64,000 nucleotides of DNA, taken from NCBI GenBank assembly GCA_050008495.1, contig JBEKMN010000013.1, positions 7,885-71,884 of the forward strand, written 5' to 3'. The position numbers and the translations under genes are program-made. Every line of letters starts with the position of its first letter. Within the stretch, counting starts at the first letter, position 1. This DNA comes from CAVROP01 sp050008495. Its GTDB lineage: Bacteria > Acidobacteriota > Terriglobia > UBA7540. Shown piece after piece: positions 51,518 through 60,048 of this stretch. The notes below the pieces were generated by a model that made no database searches, had not been told where the DNA came from, and was given only the letters and a program-made list of their open reading frames with translations.

Positions 51518-51647
51518 ACGGTGCTACACATGGGGCCACTGGTTAGGACGATTGTCGAACTTTTCACCGCTGAGGCGCTGAGACGCAGAGAAAAGACCTT
51601 GAGTGGCACTCCTCCACGCCCCCGCGCGTCTGCGGTGTGATTGTGCT

Positions 51648-52862
51648 ATGCTCACGCAGATTCTGCACGTCGACATGGACGCTTTCTTCGTTTCGGTGGA
51701 GGAGCTTGAGGATCCGTCGCTGAAGGGGAAGGCCGTAATTGTGGGCGCGGATCCCGACGGGCGTGGCGTGGTGGCCGCGGCCAGCTATGAGGCGCGCAAG
51801 TTCGGCGTTCACTCCGCCATGCCGATCCGACAGGCCAAGCAGCTCTGCCCGCAGGCCATTTTTCTACGGGGCCATCATGAAAAGTACGGCGACTATTCAC
51901 ACAGACTCTACAAAATCTTCGGCGAATTCACTCCGGTCGTCGAGATGATGTCCATTGACGAAGCCTACCTTGACCTCACAGGCTGCGAGCGCCTGCACGG
52001 CTCGGCATTTCGAGCGGCGGACAAGCTGATTCGCACCGTTAAGGAGCGCACCAGCCTTAACTGCTCGATTGGCCTCTCCACCTCTCACCTGGTTTCCAAG
52101 ATCGCCTCTGACCAGGCCAAACCGCACGGACTGCTTTACGTCCTGCCGGGCTGCGAGGCGGCATTTCTGGCTCCGCTCCCCATTCGCCGCATGCCGGGGA
52201 TTGGAAAAGTGACGGAACCGGAACTGCGCTCCTTTGGCATCACCACCATCGGCGACCTCCGCCAAGTGGGGGAAGAGAAGCTGGTGGCGAAGTTCGGCAA
52301 ATTCGGCAAATGGCTTTACACCAAGTCGTGCGGACGGGATATCGAAGCTTACGGCTATTCCGAGGAGCCCAAATCGATCAGCCACGAAACCACTTTTGAC
52401 CGTGATATCGACGACCTCGAGGAACTGGAACGCACGCTTTCTTACCTGGCCCAACTCGTGGCCCGCCGTCTGCGCGATCACGGCCTGTACGCGCACACGC
52501 TGGGATTGAAGCTTCGCTATGCGCCTTTCAACACCCTCACGCGCGACGTCACCATCGACGAACCGACTAATCTCGACTCGGTCATTTTTGAAAACGTGCT
52601 GCGTCTCTTTGAAACCACATACGATGCGAAGAAGAAAGTCCGGCTGGTGGGCGTGCGCGCGTCGAAGCTCGAGCGCAGCGTGTTTCAACGAAACCTGCTC
52701 GAAGCTCCACAGCACGAGAAACTTGGCAAGATTCTCGAGGCCGCCGACAAGCTGCGCGAACGGTTTGGCTTCGAAGCAGTACAGTTGGCGCGCTCGCTCG
52801 AACCCGGCAAACCATCGAAACCGCGCAAGCGTCGGGAATTCCTGGGGAGGGAGGGTGAATAA
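51648..52862 (+). CDS. dinB: DNA polymerase IV (Y-family)
   Basis: 404 residues from ATG 51648; there is no clear Shine-Dalgarno sequence and the frame to 51603 is unsupported. ILHVDMDAFFVSVEEL (first catalytic Asp), VVAAASYEARKFGVHSAMP, EMMSIDEAYLDLT (catalytic Asp-Glu), SIGLSTSHLVSKIASDQAKP, MPGIGKVTEPELRSFGI (helix-hairpin-helix) and a little-finger domain with KLRYAPFNTLTRD follow. It performs error-prone translesion synthesis. The C-terminus is basic (KPRKRREF) with no clear beta-clamp motif noted. The RNase H-like gene follows 2 bp later. Confidence 0.95.
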   Translation: MLTQILHVDMDAFFVSVEELEDPSLKGKAVIVGADPDGRGVVAAASYEARKFGVHSAMPIRQAKQLCPQAIFLRGHHEKYGDYSHRLYKIFGEFTPVVEMMSIDEAYLDLTGCERLHGSAFRAADKLIRTVKERTSLNCSIGLSTSHLVSKIASDQAKPHGLLYVLPGCEAAFLAPLPIRRMPGIGKVTEPELRSFGITTIGDLRQVGEEKLVAKFGKFGKWLYTKSCGRDIEAYGYSEEPKSISHETTFDRDIDDLEELERTLSYLAQLVARRLRDHGLYAHTLGLKLRYAPFNTLTRDVTIDEPTNLDSVIFENVLRLFETTYDAKKKVRLVGVRASKLERSVFQRNLLEAPQHEKLGKILEAADKLRERFGFEAVQLARSLEPGKPSKPRKRREFLGREGE

Positions 52863-52864
52863 GA

Positions 52865-53434
52865 GTGAAAATAGCCTACCTCGACATCGAAACGAATTAC
52901 GTTGGAGCCTACACCGACCAACGCCTTTTCCGTGACTGCAAGAACCACAAAATCACGGTGATTGGGGTGAGGATCGTGGAGGGTGAGAAAGACGCCTTTA
53001 TCCAACTCATTGGAGAGGAAGCCACTCGCGAGGCGCTGATGGGAGTGCTTGCCGGGGTGGAGCGGCTTGTCACTTACAACGGGCGGTCGATTCCCGACGA
53101 GGTGAAGGGTTACACGGGGTTCGACTTCCCGGTGATTGCCGCCCAACTGGGTGTGGTGCTGGACAGGACGTTCACGCATCTCGACCTCTGCCCGGAATGT
53201 TGGAAGGCGGGCCTGTGGGGAGGCCAGAAAGCCATCGAGGAGACGCTGGGCCTCAAACGCGAACTGCCCGGCAAGGACGGGAAATGGGCCGACAACGCCT
53301 GGAAGACATATGAGGCCACCCGCGACGAGCGCCTCCTCCAGGACTTGCTGACCTACAACCGGGAAGACGTCTTCATGCTGCGAAGGATCGAAGAGGCCCT
53401 GGAGGCCCGAAGCGGGCGCGGTTCGCATGCTTGA
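52865..53434 (+). CDS. RNase H-fold exonuclease-like protein (YprB/RNase_H_2 type)
   Basis: 189 residues from a GTG 2 bp after dinB. KIAYLDIETNYVG holds the Asp-x-Glu of DnaQ-like exonucleases. VTYNGRSIPDEVKGYTGFDFPVIAA carries the second motif (fully Asn-Gly, then Asp). HLDLCPECWKAGLWGGQKAIEETLGL matches the YprB group, and LLTYNREDVFMLRRI holds the final Asp. It is probably a metal-dependent 3'-5' nuclease. Tight coupling to dinB suggests a DNA-repair role; this is inference. Confidence 0.8.
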   Translation: MKIAYLDIETNYVGAYTDQRLFRDCKNHKITVIGVRIVEGEKDAFIQLIGEEATREALMGVLAGVERLVTYNGRSIPDEVKGYTGFDFPVIAAQLGVVLDRTFTHLDLCPECWKAGLWGGQKAIEETLGLKRELPGKDGKWADNAWKTYEATRDERLLQDLLTYNREDVFMLRRIEEALEARSGRGSHA

Positions 53435-53530
53435 ATTCAGATCGTCGGGCAAAACAACGAACAATCTGTTTTGGTTTTGCTGTGAATCACGGCATAATGA
53501 ACGGGATTCTTTGGGGAGGACTCTTAATCC

Positions 53531-55603
53531 ATGCTTTCACGAACCCTGTTCTGGATGGCGTTGGTCTCAGCATTACTAACGGCCTCGATCGCGGCCCGCG
53601 CGGATGAGATCTCAGTCCAAGGCGCCCCGGCTGATACTGGCTTCAACATCGGCTCGGTGGCGACAATCCGTGCCACAGTGAAAGGCCTTGCGGGTGACGT
53701 GCGCCGTTACAGCGTGTTTGCAGAAATCCAGTATGCGGGAACAACCTCCACCACCAGCGTCCAGATGGACCGTGTGGCGGACTCCAAGCCGGGGCAGGTT
53801 GAATACGAAATCGGCTGGCCGATTCCCGCTCAAGCGCCCACGGGACTCTACACGGTAGCGGTGCGCGTGCAGGATCGCACCACTCGTCGCACCGTCGCGC
53901 TGCAATCGCTGCGCCCCTTTGTCGCGTACAAAAAGCTTGTTCAGATTTCGCATTTAAGCCTGGACAAAACTTTCTACAGTGTTGGCGAGCCGCTCGAATG
54001 CGAGTTGACTTTGGAAAACCTGACCGATGCTGAGCTTGACAACCTTACCGTCGAGTTCTCGAATTCGAATTATCCCTGGATCGCATTTTACTCGGCGGAC
54101 GCCGCCGGCAATCCTGACCTGGCGTTGAAAGTCCTGCGAGATCATTTGAAGCTGCCGGCGCGCGGGACAGCGACAATCCCCATGATGAAGGCGGGGGTTG
54201 CCACGTTTTTGCAAGGAAAGCAGAAAGAAGTAATGGGCTCCGGCCTCCCCGAACGCCACGATAAGACGCCGCCGCCCGAAGTAGATGACTACACCGTGGC
54301 CGTCTGGAATGCAGACCACACCGTCCTTTACGACATGCAGTTTACGAACTACGCGATCGTGCGGCCGTCGGACCAGGCACTACCCATCCCTTACAGCAGG
54401 GATTTCACGCACCCCTATAATTCTGATATTGACTTCGAAAAGTACCGGCATTATTACGCGCCAGGGCAGCTCTCGCCATTTATCACCGTGGACCATTCGC
54501 GAACGCTCTACCGGCCCGGCGATCAAGTCAGAATCGTATGTACGCTGAAGAATGCAGGGGAGGAATCGTGGAAGGGAGCGGAATTTCGCGCCATCACCCT
54601 GGATCCCGCGGGGAAAGCCGTCCAGAAAGCGGCGCTGCGCTCGGGAATCGATCTTGCGTCCGGGCAGACCCTCGCTGTTGACTCGGATTCCTGGGCGATT
54701 CCGGCCGACCAGCCCCCCGGCACATATCGTGTGAGACTGGAATTAACCGGCGAAGGCGGCAAAACGCTGGCCGGAACCACGACCGAAATCGCGATCAACA
54801 CGCTGCCGTCCTCGCTCATGATCATCAACCCTCATGAGGATGACGAAGCCGCCTACGGCGGGCTCATCCGAGCGGCAGTGGAGGCGGGGATTCCGGTGCG
54901 TGCCGTGATCCTGACCGGCGGCGATGTGGGCGAGTGCGAGCGCTACTACAACAAGCCCTGCGGGCCGAACGAGGCGCGCGGGTTTGGCATGGTCCGCATG
55001 GAGGAAAGCCGCGAAGCTTTTGAACACCTCGGCCTGAGCCGCGACAAAGTCGATATCCTGGGCTTGCCCGATGGCGGCTCGGGAGCGATCTGGTCGCAGC
55101 ACATCGAGGTCTCGAACCCGTTCTTATCGGTCTACCTTGCGGTCGACCACTCGCCGTACGAGCACGTCCTGAAGCCAAATCTCCCTTACGCGCGTGACGC
55201 CGTCATCAGCACACTTCAACAGCTCATTACGGAGTTTCATCCCGCCATGATCGTGCTTCCCCATCCCGACGAGCGCCACGTGGATCACCGCACCACGAAC
55301 TGGTTCGTTATCAAGGCTTGCCAAGGCTTGCTGCGTGAACATCGAATTGATCCGCAGACCATCATTTGGGGAGATAAAGCGTACGGCGCCGGCGGGTTCA
55401 AGCCTGCGCCCTATAAATACGAAAAGGTCGTTGTCTACCTGAGCGGCGAAGCCGCGGCGCTTAAACAGGAGATGAGCTGGATTTACCAGTCGCAGGACGG
55501 AAACCTGGACGAAGGAATGAAGAAGATCTTTTCAGAACTCCCTCGCCAGGAAGAGCACGTGCGCATCGTGGATTGGCGGGAACACGAAGGGTGGAACGAG
55601 TAG
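53531..55603 (+). CDS. Exported PIG-L family deacetylase with large N-terminal beta domains
   Basis: 690 residues with a signal peptide (MLSRTLFWMALVSALLTASIAARAD). Residues about 25-430 are beta-rich, Ig-like or macroglobulin-like (DKTFYSVGEPLECELTLENLTDAELDNL; YRPGDQVRIVCTLKNAGEESW). The C-terminal third is the PIG-L/LmbE fold: LMIINPHEDDEAAYGGLI (zinc motif, usually HPDDE) and MIVLPHPDERHVDHRTT (second zinc/His motif). It would hydrolyse an N-acetyl group from a sugar-like substrate outside the cytoplasm. The replacement HEDDE is unusual, but the His and Asp ligands are kept. The ATG follows GGGGAGG by about 11 nt. Confidence 0.85.
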   Translation: MLSRTLFWMALVSALLTASIAARADEISVQGAPADTGFNIGSVATIRATVKGLAGDVRRYSVFAEIQYAGTTSTTSVQMDRVADSKPGQVEYEIGWPIPAQAPTGLYTVAVRVQDRTTRRTVALQSLRPFVAYKKLVQISHLSLDKTFYSVGEPLECELTLENLTDAELDNLTVEFSNSNYPWIAFYSADAAGNPDLALKVLRDHLKLPARGTATIPMMKAGVATFLQGKQKEVMGSGLPERHDKTPPPEVDDYTVAVWNADHTVLYDMQFTNYAIVRPSDQALPIPYSRDFTHPYNSDIDFEKYRHYYAPGQLSPFITVDHSRTLYRPGDQVRIVCTLKNAGEESWKGAEFRAITLDPAGKAVQKAALRSGIDLASGQTLAVDSDSWAIPADQPPGTYRVRLELTGEGGKTLAGTTTEIAINTLPSSLMIINPHEDDEAAYGGLIRAAVEAGIPVRAVILTGGDVGECERYYNKPCGPNEARGFGMVRMEESREAFEHLGLSRDKVDILGLPDGGSGAIWSQHIEVSNPFLSVYLAVDHSPYEHVLKPNLPYARDAVISTLQQLITEFHPAMIVLPHPDERHVDHRTTNWFVIKACQGLLREHRIDPQTIIWGDKAYGAGGFKPAPYKYEKVVVYLSGEAAALKQEMSWIYQSQDGNLDEGMKKIFSELPRQEEHVRIVDWREHEGWNE

Positions 55604-55696
55604 TCCCCAGCCCCTCGACGCTGGCATCCTCGGGTAGGTGACGGGCATCCAATTGCTGAGTTTTTGACTCGAAAGGAAATGATTGTGAGGTGACCC

Positions 55697-56263
55697 GTGA
55701 GAAGAAGCATCCTCCCAGCCGTAACCACGATTCTCTTGAGCGCTGCCATGCTGACGGGCGCAACCGTCCAGCGTTGGATTCACATTCGCGTGCAGAGCGC
55801 GAAAGGGACAAGCGGGGACGTGAGCTTCAACGTGCCGATTGAGATGGCGTCAGCAGTATTGCCTGCGATCCCGTCCGATCATGAACACCATGGGAAATTC
55901 AATATTCAGGCTTCGATAAATGGCGCCGATTTGCGGGCTCTCCTGGACTCGGTGCGTAATTCGCCCGACAACGTATTCGTTACCGTGGAGCGGCGTGATG
56001 CCGAAGTGAGCGTGGCGAAGTCCGGCCGATTCTTATTGATCAAAATTGTTAACAAGCCGACCCCCGAACATCGTTCGGGTAAAACTACTGCCATCAAGGT
56101 GCCGATCTCGGTGGTTCGGGCGATGCTCTCAGGCAATTCTGACGAGATCGATGTCAACGCCGGAATTCATGCCTTAGCTCTCGAGGGTGAGGTCGACGTA
56201 ACGGTGAACAGTGAGAAGGAAACCGTCCGAGTCTGGACGGACACGAAGACTACGTCCGACTAG
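55697..56263 (+). CDS. Exported hypothetical protein, acidobacterial-type
   Basis: 188 residues from a GTG (GAGGTG 5 nt upstream). The signal peptide is MRRSILPAVTTILLSAAMLTG. The rest contains two similar halves: WIHIRVQSAKG...VSFNVPIEMASAVLPAI ... LRALLDSVRNSPDNVFVTVERRDAEVSVAKSGRFLLIKI, then AIKVPISVVRAMLSGNSDEIDVNAGIHALALEGEVDVTVNSEKETVRVW. The duplication suggests a two-domain beta/alpha protein. The function is unknown. The TAG stop is the first triplet of a word repeat (TAGGGGCTTGGGGC). Confidence 0.7.
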   Translation: MRRSILPAVTTILLSAAMLTGATVQRWIHIRVQSAKGTSGDVSFNVPIEMASAVLPAIPSDHEHHGKFNIQASINGADLRALLDSVRNSPDNVFVTVERRDAEVSVAKSGRFLLIKIVNKPTPEHRSGKTTAIKVPISVVRAMLSGNSDEIDVNAGIHALALEGEVDVTVNSEKETVRVWTDTKTTSD

Positions 56264-56394
56264 GGGCTTGGGGCTGAGCGCCAAAGAAATTCAAAATTCA
56301 GATGGCAAACGGCAAAAGGCAAATGGAAAACCATTTGAAATTTGCCATTTGCCATTTGATTTGCTTGTTTGTCCTTAACCCCTAACCCCTAATC
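56261..56394. repeat. Nested word-type hairpin joining two convergent genes
   Basis: The outer arms are TAGGGGCTTGGGGCTGAG and CTTAACCCCTAACCCCTAA. The inner arms are GGCAAACGGCAAAAGGCAAA and AAATTTGCCATTTGCCATTTG. The left outer arm holds the stop codon of the 188-residue gene. The right outer arm holds the stop and the last codons (LGVRG) of the minus-strand isomerase. Confidence 0.9.
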
Positions 56395-57277
56395 GCAGCG
56401 CTTCCTGGCGGGCCCGCTGGAGGCTTTCGACGGGATCGCCAGTGGGAATGAACTCCATGGCTACGTAGCGGTCGTACTTGAGCGCGGCGAGTTTCTTATA
56501 GATGTTGGCATAGTTGATCTCGCCCGTCCCGGGCTCATGCCGCCCCGGGACGTCGGCCACGTGCACCAACCCCAGCTTATCGATATTCTTTTCCAGCTTC
56601 TCAATCAGGTTGCCTTCGGAGATCTGTTCGTGGAAAAAGTCGTCGAGGAACTTGACGTGCGGGTGGCCGACGCGACTGATGATCTCGAAGCCTTCCTCGA
56701 CCGACCAGAGGTAGTAATGGGCATTCTCCTCGAGGTCGATATTCTCCAGCATAATTGTGATGTTGTTCTTCTCCGCGACGTCCGCCGCGCGCTTGAGTCC
56801 TTCGATGCAACTCTGGTGCTGTGCCGCCCGCGGCATGCCCGGCACGACGTCGCCCGACATGACGATGATGGCGCGGCACGCCAGCTTCGCCATAGCCGGG
56901 AGCGCCTGGCGCAGGTCGGAAAGAAAAGGTTCTCGCGCCCTCGGGTCTCCCACGCCATGCGCAAGCCCGGCGGTCACATCGAAGGTGATCCCCAGCTCAC
57001 GCCGTTTGCGGTCGGCCCTGCGAAACTCCTCTTCCGACCAATCTTTGTACTCGCCGACCAACTCCACAGCGTGGTAGCCGGCCTCTGCGACCTTCTCGAG
57101 CCGTTGTTCAAACGGCAGCTTTTCAAATACTGTCCAGAGCATCACGGAGATTTTGAAAGGTACGCCGGGGGCTTCCCCCTCCGGCGGCGCAGACGGGGAA
57201 TGGGCCGGCAAGCCTGCCAGGGCAGGCGCGGCCAAAGCCGTGCCGGCAAGAGTGCGGCCGAATTGACGTCGATTCAT
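56375..57277 (-). CDS. Exported sugar-phosphate isomerase/epimerase-like TIM barrel (hydroxypyruvate isomerase type)
   Basis: About 300 residues from ATG 57277 (GAGG 8 nt upstream). The twin-arginine signal is NRRQFGRTLAGTALAAPALAG. The barrel shows FKISVMLWTVFEKLPFEQRLEKVAEAGYHAVELVGEYKDW, IIVMSGDVVPG, ITIMLENIDLEENAHYYL (metal Glu), HVADVPGRHEPGTGEINY (metal Asp/His) and YVAMEFIPTGDPVESL (Glu). This matches hydroxypyruvate isomerase and related xylose-isomerase-like enzymes. Substrate unknown; export of such an enzyme is seen in planctomycetes and Acidobacteria. The C-terminal LGVRG is repeat-encoded. Confidence 0.82.
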   Translation of the reverse strand: MNRRQFGRTLAGTALAAPALAGLPAHSPSAPPEGEAPGVPFKISVMLWTVFEKLPFEQRLEKVAEAGYHAVELVGEYKDWSEEEFRRADRKRRELGITFDVTAGLAHGVGDPRAREPFLSDLRQALPAMAKLACRAIIVMSGDVVPGMPRAAQHQSCIEGLKRAADVAEKNNITIMLENIDLEENAHYYLWSVEEGFEIISRVGHPHVKFLDDFFHEQISEGNLIEKLEKNIDKLGLVHVADVPGRHEPGTGEINYANIYKKLAALKYDRYVAMEFIPTGDPVESLQRARQEALRLGVRG

Positions 57278-57425
57278 GGTAGTGACCTCAGCTTCCTGTA
57301 TTGGTTGTATTTCTCGACACAAGACAATACCATCGTTGTCGCACAATTTCAGCTCGGAGGCAGGGGCGGCGCTCGGGCAAACTCAAGGCTTGCCCTTACA
57401 GAACCAAGCGGAGGAAAGGAGCTTT

Positions 57426-58238
57426 GTGGGAAACGATTTTCCGTTAGCGGGACAGGTGGCCATCGTCACCGGCTCGACTCAGGGAATCGGGGCGGGAATC
57501 GCGCGGCGGTTTGCCGAAGCAGGGGCTCGAGTGGTGGTGCATGGCTTGGTACGCCACCAGCCGCAGGGTGAACAACTGGTGAAGGAAATCGAGGCGGCCG
57601 GCAATGAAGCGCTGCTCATCGTCGGCGACCTGAAACAGGAAAGCCACTGCCGCGACCTCATCCGGCAGACCCTGGGGCGCTTCGGCCAGCTCGACATCCT
57701 TGTAAATAACGCCGGCGTGTACACGCGCGGCAGCCTGGAGACCACTTCTGTGGCGCTCTGGGATGAGATTGTTGCTACCGACCTTCGCGCGCCTTTCATC
57801 CTTTGCCAGGAAGCTTTCGCGCACATGAAGCAACGCTCCCGCGGCTGTATCATCAACATCGGGTCCGTAGTCGCCTATATGGGTTTCCCGAACATTATGG
57901 CTTATTCCGTTGCCAAGGGCGGATTGATGACCTTCACCCGGAATCTTGCCGACGCTCTCAAGAAATACCGGATTCGAGTCAATCAGATTAATCCCGGCTG
58001 GGTCCTGACTGAAGGCGAGCATCATACGCGAGCGGTGGAGGAAGGGCTCGGTGAAGGTTGGATCGAGGAAGCCGTCAAGACCCGCCCTTTCGGCCGCCTC
58101 CTTTTGCCCGCGGACATTGCCAACGCAGCCCTTTTCTTCGCCAGCAATGAACTACTCAGCGGCGCCGTCCTCGACTACGATCAAATGCCGCCCGGCGCAC
58201 CCAGCGTTGCCGGGACAATTCAAGTGCCGAAGAAATAG
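57426..58238 (+). CDS. Short-chain dehydrogenase/reductase
   Basis: 270 residues from a GTG at 57426 (AAGGAG 5-6 nt upstream); the longer frame crosses the divergent gene. It has VTGSTQGIGAGIARRF (cofactor), LDILVNNAGVYTRG, IINIGSVVAYMGF, YSVAKGG (Tyr-x-x-x-Lys) and INPGWVLTEGEH. It would oxidise or reduce a sugar-like or polyol substrate. It is divergent from the TIM-barrel isomerase (148 bp between the starts), so the pair may be co-regulated in sugar metabolism. This pairing is inference. Confidence 0.85.
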   Translation: MGNDFPLAGQVAIVTGSTQGIGAGIARRFAEAGARVVVHGLVRHQPQGEQLVKEIEAAGNEALLIVGDLKQESHCRDLIRQTLGRFGQLDILVNNAGVYTRGSLETTSVALWDEIVATDLRAPFILCQEAFAHMKQRSRGCIINIGSVVAYMGFPNIMAYSVAKGGLMTFTRNLADALKKYRIRVNQINPGWVLTEGEHHTRAVEEGLGEGWIEEAVKTRPFGRLLLPADIANAALFFASNELLSGAVLDYDQMPPGAPSVAGTIQVPKK

Positions 58239-58245
58239 AATGCGG

Positions 58246-58345
58246 GGGAAGTCAAAAGGCAAAATACAAAACCGCAGCCCGGGCGTACGACCGACTTACT
58301 TTTGCCCTTTGCCTTTTGCGCTTTGACTTTTGACTTTTCCTTCTC
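58246..58345. repeat. Word-type hairpin downstream of the SDR gene
   Basis: GGGGAAGTCAAAAGGCAAAATAC on the left and TTTTGCCCTTTGCCTTTTGC, GCTTTGACTTTTGACTTTTCC on the right are complementary words. Similar GGCAAAAGGCAAA words lie at 56306-56366. Confidence 0.85.
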
Positions 58346-58356
58346 GCAAGTGCAAC

Positions 58357-58746
58357 TCAGCGTCTGGCACCATCAACCTCCTGGAGGTACCCTTCCACCA
58401 TTTTGGTGAAGTTACGGACGAGCGGCGGAAGTTCGTTGACTGCGACCGCCGCCGCCTGCTTGATGGTCTCTGCGCTCCCCAGGAGGTCGGTGATAGAATC
58501 AAGCGATTGGGCGATGGGGTATTCAACGCCGACCAAGCGGGTGGGATTGAAGCGCACGAAGTTCTTCAACTCGCGCTCGACTTTGTCGGCGGTGGCCAGC
58601 ACGCCGCGTTGTTGCTCACGAAACTGGTCCCAGGTGGGTCCTGATTCGGGGAAGCCCTCCAGAGCGTGCTTGTGCCCGACGTATTCGAGTTCGCATCCCA
58701 GCCACTCGAGGTCTTGTGCAAGTTGAAGGAGTTTCGGTTCAGGCAT
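58357..58746 (-). CDS. Helical hypothetical protein
   Basis: 129 residues, mostly alpha-helical and hydrophilic (LLQLAQDLEWLGCELEYVGHKHALEGF; LATADKVERELKNFVRFNPTRL; NELPPLVRNFTKMVEGYLQEV). No signal peptide, membrane segment or cofactor motif was seen, and no family was recognised. The Shine-Dalgarno sequence is weak. It lies between two word-type repeats and is convergent with the SDR gene. Confidence 0.55.
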   Translation of the reverse strand: MPEPKLLQLAQDLEWLGCELEYVGHKHALEGFPESGPTWDQFREQQRGVLATADKVERELKNFVRFNPTRLVGVEYPIAQSLDSITDLLGSAETIKQAAAVAVNELPPLVRNFTKMVEGYLQEVDGARR

Positions 58747-58767
58747 ATCAGTTCATTTTAGTACCGT

Positions 58768-58852
58768 CCGTCGTCCGTTGTCAGTCGTCAGTTATACACT
58801 GTCGGTTCGGTCGAGCCCTGGCCGAGTATTGACCACGGACAACTGACGAAGG
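58768..58852. repeat. Word-type hairpin upstream of the aldo/keto reductase gene
   Basis: GTCCGTTGTCAGTCGTCAGT on the left and ACCACGGACAACTGACGA on the right are complementary. It uses words related to 50560-50622. Confidence 0.8.
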
Positions 58853-58884
58853 AAAACAAGCAGCAACGCACATGTGAGGACAAT

Positions 58885-59856
58885 ATGGAATATCGGACTC
58901 TATCTTCGACTGATTTGAGCGTCTCCCGGCTCAGTTTCGGCACCCTGACTTTTGGCTCGTCGATGGACGAGGCGGCGGCCTCGCGTGCAATCGACCGGTG
59001 CCTTGCCGAGGGCATAAACTCCTTCGACACCGCGAACGTCTACAACAAGGGCGCGTCCGAAACGATGCTGGGCAAGGCGCTCGCCGGAAAACGCCAGACG
59101 GTGATTGTGGCCACGAAAGTAGGTTTCAAGACCGGCGTGCCCGACGGCGAAGCAGGGCTTTCGCGCGCCGCCATTCGTAAATCGCTCGACGCAAGCCTCA
59201 TGCGCCTGCAGACCGACTACGTGGACCTCTTCTATCTCCACCTGCCGGACTACGCGGTGCCGATTGAAGAAACGCTCGCTGCGATGGATGAGGCGGTCCG
59301 CGCCGGCAAGGTGCGGTACCCGGCGGTCTCGAACTACGCGGCATGGCAGGTTTGCGAGATTCGCTGGATCGCGGAAAAAAGCGGATTCAAGCCCTTCTTC
59401 GTCACACAGCCGATGTATAACGTCCTGGCCCGCGGCATCGAAGATGAGTACCTGCCATTCTGCGAGCGGTTCAATATCGCCGTGGTGCCGTACAATCCGC
59501 TGGCCGGTGGCCTGCTGACCGGCAAGCAATCCAAGCAGCGGGGGCCGATCCCGGGAACACGGTTCGATGGAAACAAGCTTTACCTCGACCGTTATTGGCA
59601 CGACGACTACTTTGCCGCCATCGCAGAGTTGGCAGGCACTGCGGGCGAGGCGGGGAAGAGTCTGGTTGAACTCGCGTTCCAATGGCTACTCAGCCAGGCG
59701 CAAGTGGACTCGCTCCTCCTGGGCGCCTCGAGCCTCGAGCAGCTCGAAGAAAATCTCAAGGCGTGCCAGGGCGGCCCGCTTGACGAATCTCTCCTTGCCC
59801 GTTGCGACGCAGCCTGGAAACGGCTAAGAGGCCTCACTCCAAAGTACAACCGGTAA
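58885..59856 (+). CDS. Aldo/keto reductase
   Basis: 323 residues. LSFGTLTFGSSMDEAA, SFDTANVYNKGASETMLGKAL (Asp and catalytic Tyr), VIVATKVGFKTG (Lys), LQTDYVDLFYLHLPDYAVPIEETLAAMDE (His) and VPYNPLAGGLLTGKQ follow the family order, with the C-terminal VDSLLLGASSLEQLEENLKA. It is a cytoplasmic NADPH-dependent oxidoreductase; the substrate is unknown. The TAA stop lies in the first word of a repeat (TAATCGGGTGATCGGG). Confidence 0.9.
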   Translation: MEYRTLSSTDLSVSRLSFGTLTFGSSMDEAAASRAIDRCLAEGINSFDTANVYNKGASETMLGKALAGKRQTVIVATKVGFKTGVPDGEAGLSRAAIRKSLDASLMRLQTDYVDLFYLHLPDYAVPIEETLAAMDEAVRAGKVRYPAVSNYAAWQVCEIRWIAEKSGFKPFFVTQPMYNVLARGIEDEYLPFCERFNIAVVPYNPLAGGLLTGKQSKQRGPIPGTRFDGNKLYLDRYWHDDYFAAIAELAGTAGEAGKSLVELAFQWLLSQAQVDSLLLGASSLEQLEENLKACQGGPLDESLLARCDAAWKRLRGLTPKYNR

Positions 59857-59989
59857 TCGGGTGATCGGGCGAACCAAAACCTTGTGCGCCTTTCGTGCCC
59901 CGTGCTAGGCTGCGAAGCGCCGGCATGCCAAAAAACGGCGCATCTGCGCCGCCCGTGTTTGGTCGCCCGCTCTCCCGATCTCCCGATGA
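59854..59989. repeat. Word-type hairpin at the AKR stop
   Basis: TAATCGGGTGATCGGGCGAACC on the left and GGTCGCCCGCTCTCCCGATC, TCCCGATGA on the right. It belongs to the same GATCGGGTGATCGGG family as 23028-23187 and 62094-62236. The centre has a further CGCCGGCATGCCAAAAAACGG part. Confidence 0.9.
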
Positions 59990-59996
59990 TTTTGAC

Positions 59997-60024
59997 TTGA
60001 CATCGATAAAGCTTGCGCTATCCT
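59997..60024 (+). promoter_or_regulatory. Candidate promoter for the M1 peptidase gene
   Basis: TTGACA (59997-60002) and TATCCT (60019-60024) are separated by 16 bp. Transcription would start near 60031, downstream of a possible TTG start at 60013, which supports ATG 60049. Confidence 0.5.
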
Positions 60025-60048
60025 CTACCGCAAAGGACGGAATGCTAC

